A stretch of 37,211 nucleotides of DNA from Leptolyngbyaceae cyanobacterium RM1_406_9 (GTDB lineage: Bacteria > Cyanobacteriota > Cyanobacteriia > Elainellales > Elainellaceae). Of this stretch, positions 33,880 to 37,211 are shown one piece after another. The stretch is from assembly GCA_012033355.1 (NCBI GenBank), contig JAAUQZ010000018.1:1-37211 (forward strand), given 5' to 3'. The position numbers and the translations under genes are program-made. The notes below the pieces were generated by a model that worked only from the letters and a program-made list of their open reading frames with translations, was not told where the DNA came from and did no database searches. Numbering within the stretch: the first letter of the stretch is position 1; each line of letters starts with the position of its first letter.

Positions 33880-33954
33880 GCACCTCATGCGGGAATAAAA
33901 GAATGGTAGATGCACCCTGAATTAATCCCTGGCTTCACGTCAGGGATTTTTTTT
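33880..33954 (+). ncRNA. Candidate small RNA or leader ending at the terminator
   Basis: A terminator on the plus strand has no upstream plus-strand gene to serve (ftsW is on the minus strand). A possible promoter is TTGCAC at 33849-33854 with TGATAG at 33873-33878, giving an RNA of about 70-75 nt. I do not recognise Yfr1 (its ACUCCUCACAC motif is absent) or any other known family. Alternatively it is a transcription-attenuating leader for the gene at 34098. Confidence 0.3.
33924..33954 (+). terminator. Strong intrinsic terminator
   Basis: Stem AATCCCTGGC / GTCAGGGATT (10 bp with one wobble), loop TTCAC, then eight T residues (33947-33954). It is the only clear Rho-independent terminator I see in the window. 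Confidence 0.85.
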
Positions 33955-34097
33955 GAGTGAACGTAAAGATATTTTTAACCTGTAGCGTAATGTTGACTAC
34001 ACCATTCAACAACAGTTCTTTTTAAGATATTGCAGGTTGAGTTTTACCGCTACACGGCTCTCTCTAAGTCATTAGCACAAAAATTTAGAGTGGGAAT

Positions 34098-34523
34098 ATG
34101 AGCAACATCGCTGAACGCTACATCTATCTGTGCCGTTGCTACATTGAGCTTGCAGACCGATTTCAAAAGCTTGATGTAGAACACATGACGCTAAAAGGCA
34201 AAATGGTTCCGATGTTGAAAGCAATGAAAAGCTACAAACACACCATTGAGCAGCTATCGCAAGAAAAATTAGAACTGGAGCAAAAACTGCAAGCCGTTAC
34301 TGCTCAATATGAAGCATTAAAGCCTTTTGAAGCTTTACTCCAGCCAGAAACTCAGGCTGTACTGGCAGAAGCCGAAGAGCAAATGAACCTCGTCCAGCAA
34401 ACCATTGAGGAAATTGAGCAGGAAACCGATCCCGATATGAGTGAGGCAGACAAGACTTTACTCAAAGAATATTCCGAGCATTCTGACGAGTTTAGCTGGA
34501 TGAACACCCCAGCGAAAAGCTGA
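34098..34523 (+). CDS. Small cyanobacterial-type coiled-coil protein of unknown function
   Basis: 141 residues, cytoplasmic, no signal or membrane segment. After an N-terminal block with two cysteines (RYIYLCRCYIELADRFQKLD), a predicted coiled coil spans about 48-110 (LSQEKLELEQKLQAVTAQYE; EAEEQMNLVQQTIEEIEQE). The tail is acidic (HSDEFSWMNTP). Strong helical periodicity and composition argue that it is real. I do not recognise a named family. It is a lone gene, 143 nt after a terminator that may attenuate it, and the downstream 179 bases hold no gene. Confidence 0.75.
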   Translation: MSNIAERYIYLCRCYIELADRFQKLDVEHMTLKGKMVPMLKAMKSYKHTIEQLSQEKLELEQKLQAVTAQYEALKPFEALLQPETQAVLAEAEEQMNLVQQTIEEIEQETDPDMSEADKTLLKEYSEHSDEFSWMNTPAKS

Positions 34524-34702
34524 TGAGTTCCTAAAGCACTTGTAGCTGTAGTTATGCTGCTCATATAGTTATACCGCTTAATCTTTAGCAGGGACAGCAG
34601 CCGAAAGCCTGTCTATCAGCTTTTGGATTAAGCTAGCGCGAGACCGCCGATGAGACGATGCTTTGTGCTTGCTAGTAGGCGGTTTCACTATCTGAGCCAA
34701 CT

Positions 34703-35002
34703 TTAACTTGTAAGTCTCTCAGGTTTCATCAAGAGTAGTTCCCAATTTTCGACTAATCCTTCTGTGTTCTTCTGAAAAACGCTAATGTGTTCGGATGCCA
34801 TGTGCTGCTCCCAAAGAACCCGGCTTGCCCAATTCTCATAAAACAAGAATAGAGTGCTGTCTTCGATAGAACGATGCAGATCGTAGTTGAGGCACCCCTC
34901 TTCTAGCAGCGTCGGCTGAATTAGGTGCAGTAGTTCTTGATGTAAAACCGCCTCTGAACCTGATTTCGCTTGGATTTTGGCAACTACTGTCAATTGAGTC
35001 AT
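34703..35002 (-). CDS. ABM-domain putative quinol monooxygenase (YgiN-like)
   Basis: 99 residues, the normal size of single-domain ABM proteins, which form dimers of ferredoxin-like folds. Visible: MTQLTVVAKIQAKSGSEAVL, an NYDLHRS strand and FLFYENWASRVLWEQHMAS with the family FYExW. Relatives such as E. coli YgiN oxidise quinols or protect from quinone stress. It lies 24 nt downstream of the quinone oxidoreductase gene in the same direction, with the HxlR regulator divergent beyond it. The three together look like a quinone/electrophile response unit. Enzymatic activity is not certain for this family. Confidence 0.88.
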   Translation of the reverse strand: MTQLTVVAKIQAKSGSEAVLHQELLHLIQPTLLEEGCLNYDLHRSIEDSTLFLFYENWASRVLWEQHMASEHISVFQKNTEGLVENWELLLMKPERLTS

Positions 35003-35026
35003 TGCACGTCTCTACTTTGTACGTTT

Positions 35027-36031
35027 CTAATAAGAATTGAATGATTGCGTCAGCACAACTTTCCCAATTGCTTGACCTGACTCAGCGTGTTGATGGGCAT
35101 CGGCAATCTCAGCCATGCTGAAGGTTTTAGGATCCAGGAGAGGACGTATCTTGCCTTCATCTACGATTTGAGCTAGTTTCAATAGAATTTCCCTATGATG
35201 AATGCGATTTACATTAAACAGCATCGGAATCAGCATGAAAACTAGATGCAGGGTTAGCCCCTTTGCATGGAGCAGAGTTAAGTCTTGCTGAGATAGAGAA
35301 ACGATCGACACGACAGTTCCATTTAGTTTCGCGGCTTTAAAGGCATTCTGAAGATTGTCATTACCAACCGTATCAAACACCACATCAAAACCTTGACCAT
35401 CCGTATGTTCTGCTACAAATTCCTCAACAGGCTGCTTGCGGTAGTTAATGATAATATCTGCTCCTAAACGATGGGCGATCGCTGCCTTCTCATCGTTAGA
35501 AACTAGAGCATAGACTTTTGCCCCTGCCCACTTCGCCAGTTGGACTCCAATATGTCCTACTCCTCCGGTTGCTCCATATACTAAAACCTTTTGCCCTGGC
35601 TGAATTTTGGCGCGATCAATCAGACCTTCCCACGCCGTAATTGAAACTAGGGGAAGTGCCGCCGCCTCTGCCATTGTGAGAGATTTTGGCTTATGAGCAA
35701 TTAGGCGAGCATCAGCCAGCATATATTCGGCTAACGCACCTCCCATTCCTTTTACGCCACCTGCACAGGCATAGACTTCATCTCCAATGTGAAACCAATC
35801 GACACCTGCTCCAACGGCTGCGATTGTTCCTGCCATATCTCCATGCAAGACGGCTGGAAAACTAGGGGCAATATCTACTGCAACCCCTTGCCGGATTTTG
35901 TAGTCAACCGGATTAACGCTTGTTGCAGCCACTTGAATTAAGACATGATTGGGAAGAACGTCTGGAGTCTTTAAATCGGTTTCCTTAAACACGCTGGAAT
36001 TGCCAAATTGCTCAATCACCAAAGCTTTCAT
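35027..36031 (-). CDS. NAD(P)-dependent quinone oxidoreductase, MDR superfamily (zinc-free)
   Basis: 334 residues from ATG 36031, preceded by GGAGAG; an upstream in-frame start at 36049 adds only six residues. Medium-chain dehydrogenase/reductase fold: GroES-like domain (MKALVIEQFGNSSVFKE; ATSVNPVDYKIRQG), then a Rossmann domain with VLVYGATGGVGHIGVQLAKW (nucleotide motif AxGxxG type). The zinc-binding Cys/His set of alcohol dehydrogenases is absent, typical of QOR-like reductases. It would reduce quinones or enones with NADPH. It is divergent from an HxlR-family regulator and followed by the ABM gene, matching QorR/YodB-type regulons. Confidence 0.92.
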   Translation of the reverse strand: MKALVIEQFGNSSVFKETDLKTPDVLPNHVLIQVAATSVNPVDYKIRQGVAVDIAPSFPAVLHGDMAGTIAAVGAGVDWFHIGDEVYACAGGVKGMGGALAEYMLADARLIAHKPKSLTMAEAAALPLVSITAWEGLIDRAKIQPGQKVLVYGATGGVGHIGVQLAKWAGAKVYALVSNDEKAAIAHRLGADIIINYRKQPVEEFVAEHTDGQGFDVVFDTVGNDNLQNAFKAAKLNGTVVSIVSLSQQDLTLLHAKGLTLHLVFMLIPMLFNVNRIHHREILLKLAQIVDEGKIRPLLDPKTFSMAEIADAHQHAESGQAIGKVVLTQSFNSY

Positions 36032-36065
36032 GGTTTTGCTCTCCTGCAAAAACTGACATCCATAA

Positions 36066-36082
36066 AGTACGATCGCAGTACT
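36066..36082. promoter_or_regulatory. Candidate HxlR operator AGTAC-N7-GTACT
   Basis: The inverted repeat lies in the 101-base gap between the divergent oxidoreductase and regulator starts. Its symmetric arms suit a dimeric winged-helix repressor controlling both genes. A second small inverted pair (TTAC at 36117, GTAA at 36127) sits close to the regulator start. Confidence 0.5.
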
Positions 36083-36132
36083 GCTGCCCGTAAGGATTTA
36101 CAGCAAAGTGCAATAGTTACTTTTTGGTAAAC

Positions 36133-36585
36133 ATGGCTCTAAATCATGATTTCAATGGTTCTCAACTGAGCTACTTACCTCAGCCAGCACTTGAGCGGAT
36201 TGCAAAAATGGATCTGTTTGATACAAGCTGTGCTGGGCACCAGATTCTTGAACACATTGCCAACAAATGGACAATTTTGATCGTCTATGCGCTCACTCAA
36301 GGCAAAAAGCGGTATGGCGAACTCAAACAACAAATTGTTGGTGTGTCGCCTAAGATGCTGATTCAAAACCTGCGGAGTTTAGAGCGGTATGGGTTGATTG
36401 AGAGAGAGGTGTACCCAACCGTTCCTCCAAGAGTCGAATACTCACTCACTCCACTGGGGACTTCACTCGTTGAGCCATTGGCAGTCCTGGGTGAATGGGC
36501 CTATCAACACATTGCAGACGTAAAAATGGCGATGGAATGTTATGACAGCAATCCAGACCCTAACAACTACTGGGAACCTAAGTAG
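36133..36585 (+). CDS. HxlR-family winged-helix transcriptional regulator
   Basis: 150 residues from ATG 36133; an in-frame TTG at 36124 is rejected. The core HILEHIANKWTILIVYALTQG-like region (read: HQILEHIANKWTILIVYAL) and KKRYGELKQQIVGVSPKMLI with LRSLERYGLIEREVYP and PPRVEYSLTPLGTSL give a complete HxlR domain. C33 sits just before helix 1 (DTSCAGHQ), the position of the redox or quinone-sensing cysteine in YodB, HypR and QorR. It is divergent from a quinone reductase plus ABM pair, so it probably represses them until its cysteine is modified by quinones, aldehydes or diamide-like agents. A second Cys near 137 could form a disulfide. Confidence 0.92.
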   Translation: MALNHDFNGSQLSYLPQPALERIAKMDLFDTSCAGHQILEHIANKWTILIVYALTQGKKRYGELKQQIVGVSPKMLIQNLRSLERYGLIEREVYPTVPPRVEYSLTPLGTSLVEPLAVLGEWAYQHIADVKMAMECYDSNPDPNNYWEPK

Positions 36586-36719
36586 GTTACATAACAACTT
36601 GGAGAAGCGTAATTCGGCATAACAACACCCATGCACCCCGACCGTCGAGATGTGGATTGGTTTATGCAGAGGTTGTCTGGGGCGGTGATAGGCAACGAAT
36701 AGGTGGCAGCCAGAATGCT

Positions 36720-37211
36720 TCAATTCTCAGCCGCTAGGACTTGAGGCACGATGGATGCCTTTTCGCTAACCGCAAGCTGCTTTTTGTTAAAGGTCAACTT
36801 ATGGTCTACCAGGTCAATCAAAATTGTGTCACCTTCGATGAAAGTATTCTCCAAAATTTTAGTGGCGATCGGATTTTCCAATTCCTTTTGAATTGCCCGC
36901 TTTAAGGGACGCGCACCATAAACCGGATCAAAGCCTACCTCAGCAATATAGTTTTGGGCGATCGGGGTTAGCTCCAGCTTAATTTTTTGGTCTGCCAGCA
37001 GTCGATGAATCCGCTTGAGTTGAATGCCAACAATTTTCCGCAGTTCTTCCAGCCGCAGCGGGTGAAAGAGAATCAGGTCATCGACGCGATTGAGAAATTC
37101 GGGGCGAAAGTGCGATCGCAGCGCATCCATCACTCGCTTTCGCATCAGTTCATATTGTGAATCGTCCCCCGACACATCCAAAATGTGATCGCTGCCGATG
37201 TTGCTCGTCAT
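36720..37211 (-). CDS. clpB: ClpB disaggregase, C-terminal part; 5' end outside window
   Basis: 163 residues to the right edge; its first residues MTSNIGSDHI are internal (sensor-1 region of the second AAA+ domain), so the start is beyond 37211. Visible: RSHFRPEFLNRVDDLILFHPL with its sensor/arginine-finger region, and FDPVYGARPLKRAIQKELENPIA, the sensor-2 GAR motif block, followed by a typical C-terminal beta tail (EGDTILIDL). ClpB resolubilises aggregated proteins with DnaK. No ClpP-interaction loop is visible in this part, and the D2 C-terminal sequence favours ClpB over ClpC. The 134 bases beyond the stop hold nothing recognisable. Confidence 0.9.
   Translation of the reverse strand: MTSNIGSDHILDVSGDDSQYELMRKRVMDALRSHFRPEFLNRVDDLILFHPLRLEELRKIVGIQLKRIHRLLADQKIKLELTPIAQNYIAEVGFDPVYGARPLKRAIQKELENPIATKILENTFIEGDTILIDLVDHKLTFNKKQLAVSEKASIVPQVLAAEN

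Larger units (their letters stand above)
33745..34097. other. 353-base divergent intergenic region
   Basis: Contains a 14-bp palindrome (AACTTGcaCAAGTT, 33846-33859), a plus-strand promoter-like pair, the terminator at 33924-33954 and a TGTAGCG/CGCTACA inverted pair (33981-33987 and 34048-34054). No protein gene is visible. Confidence 0.7.

Noticed and set aside
34640-34690. Hairpin ACCGCC ... GGCGGT after the coiled-coil gene as a terminator
   Set aside because: Arms are only six bases with a 29-base loop and no T-run follows.

Overview
This window is from a cyanobacterial chromosome. The palindrome GCGATCGC (HIP1) recurs throughout coding DNA. Several genes are typical of cyanobacteria: thf1/psb29, hemF, a ccs1-ccdA-ftsW group, an MlaF/MCE lipid-transport pair and a two-domain ArsA-like ATPase. 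Intergenic DNA is full of heptamer repeats and short palindromes, as in large filamentous genomes (Leptolyngbya- or Nostoc-like). Genus is not resolvable from this sequence. I see no tRNA, rRNA, CRISPR array, transposase or prophage gene.

Left arm (1-7286, minus strand): a seven-reading-frame nitrogen-scavenging locus. In transcription order it encodes a BMP-family substrate-binding lipoprotein, two membrane permeases (the second split by a frameshift), a formamidase-type nitrilase-family amidase, a biuret-hydrolase-type isochorismatase-fold enzyme, and the dual-domain ABC ATPase that runs off the left edge. The enzymes keep all catalytic residues (E60/K129/C162 and D29/K135/C168). The best reading is import of an amide-rich nitrogen compound followed by intracellular release of ammonia. 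Most of the gaps are filled with repeats, including 14 copies of a 21-bp minisatellite.

Centre-left (7500-15736, plus strand): a membrane-anchored protein of unknown function; an Lrp/AsnC regulator with an array of four operator-like half-sites, followed by a LysE-type exporter; an EnvC-like M23 peptidase; a MinD-like ATPase with a C-terminal winged-helix-like segment; an ornithine-carbamoyltransferase homologue with altered ornithine-site motifs, translationally coupled to a nucleotide-transporter-like membrane protein; and a HAMP-domain membrane protein.

Centre (15850-26625): yvcK (minus), mlaF-like and mlaD-like genes (plus), a Cdc48-type double AAA ATPase (minus, convergent), an ArsA-like ATPase, hemF, a STAS anti-sigma-factor antagonist and thf1 (all plus).

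Right arm (26819-37211): a frameshifted panE-like reductase (minus) divergent from a frameshifted lipoxygenase (plus); ftsW-ccdA-ccs1 (minus); an orphan terminator suggesting a small RNA or leader; a small coiled-coil protein; a quinone oxidoreductase/ABM-monooxygenase pair divergent from an HxlR regulator with a conserved-position cysteine; and the C-terminal part of ClpB at the right edge.

The most unusual observation is that all three broken genes (permease 2, panE-like, lipoxygenase) have lost exactly one base beside a GCGATCGC octamer, always a G on its 5' side on the + strand. This points to a systematic consensus error at a probably methylated motif, or to a biological HIP1-linked mutation bias. 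The three genes should be treated as probably intact until checked.
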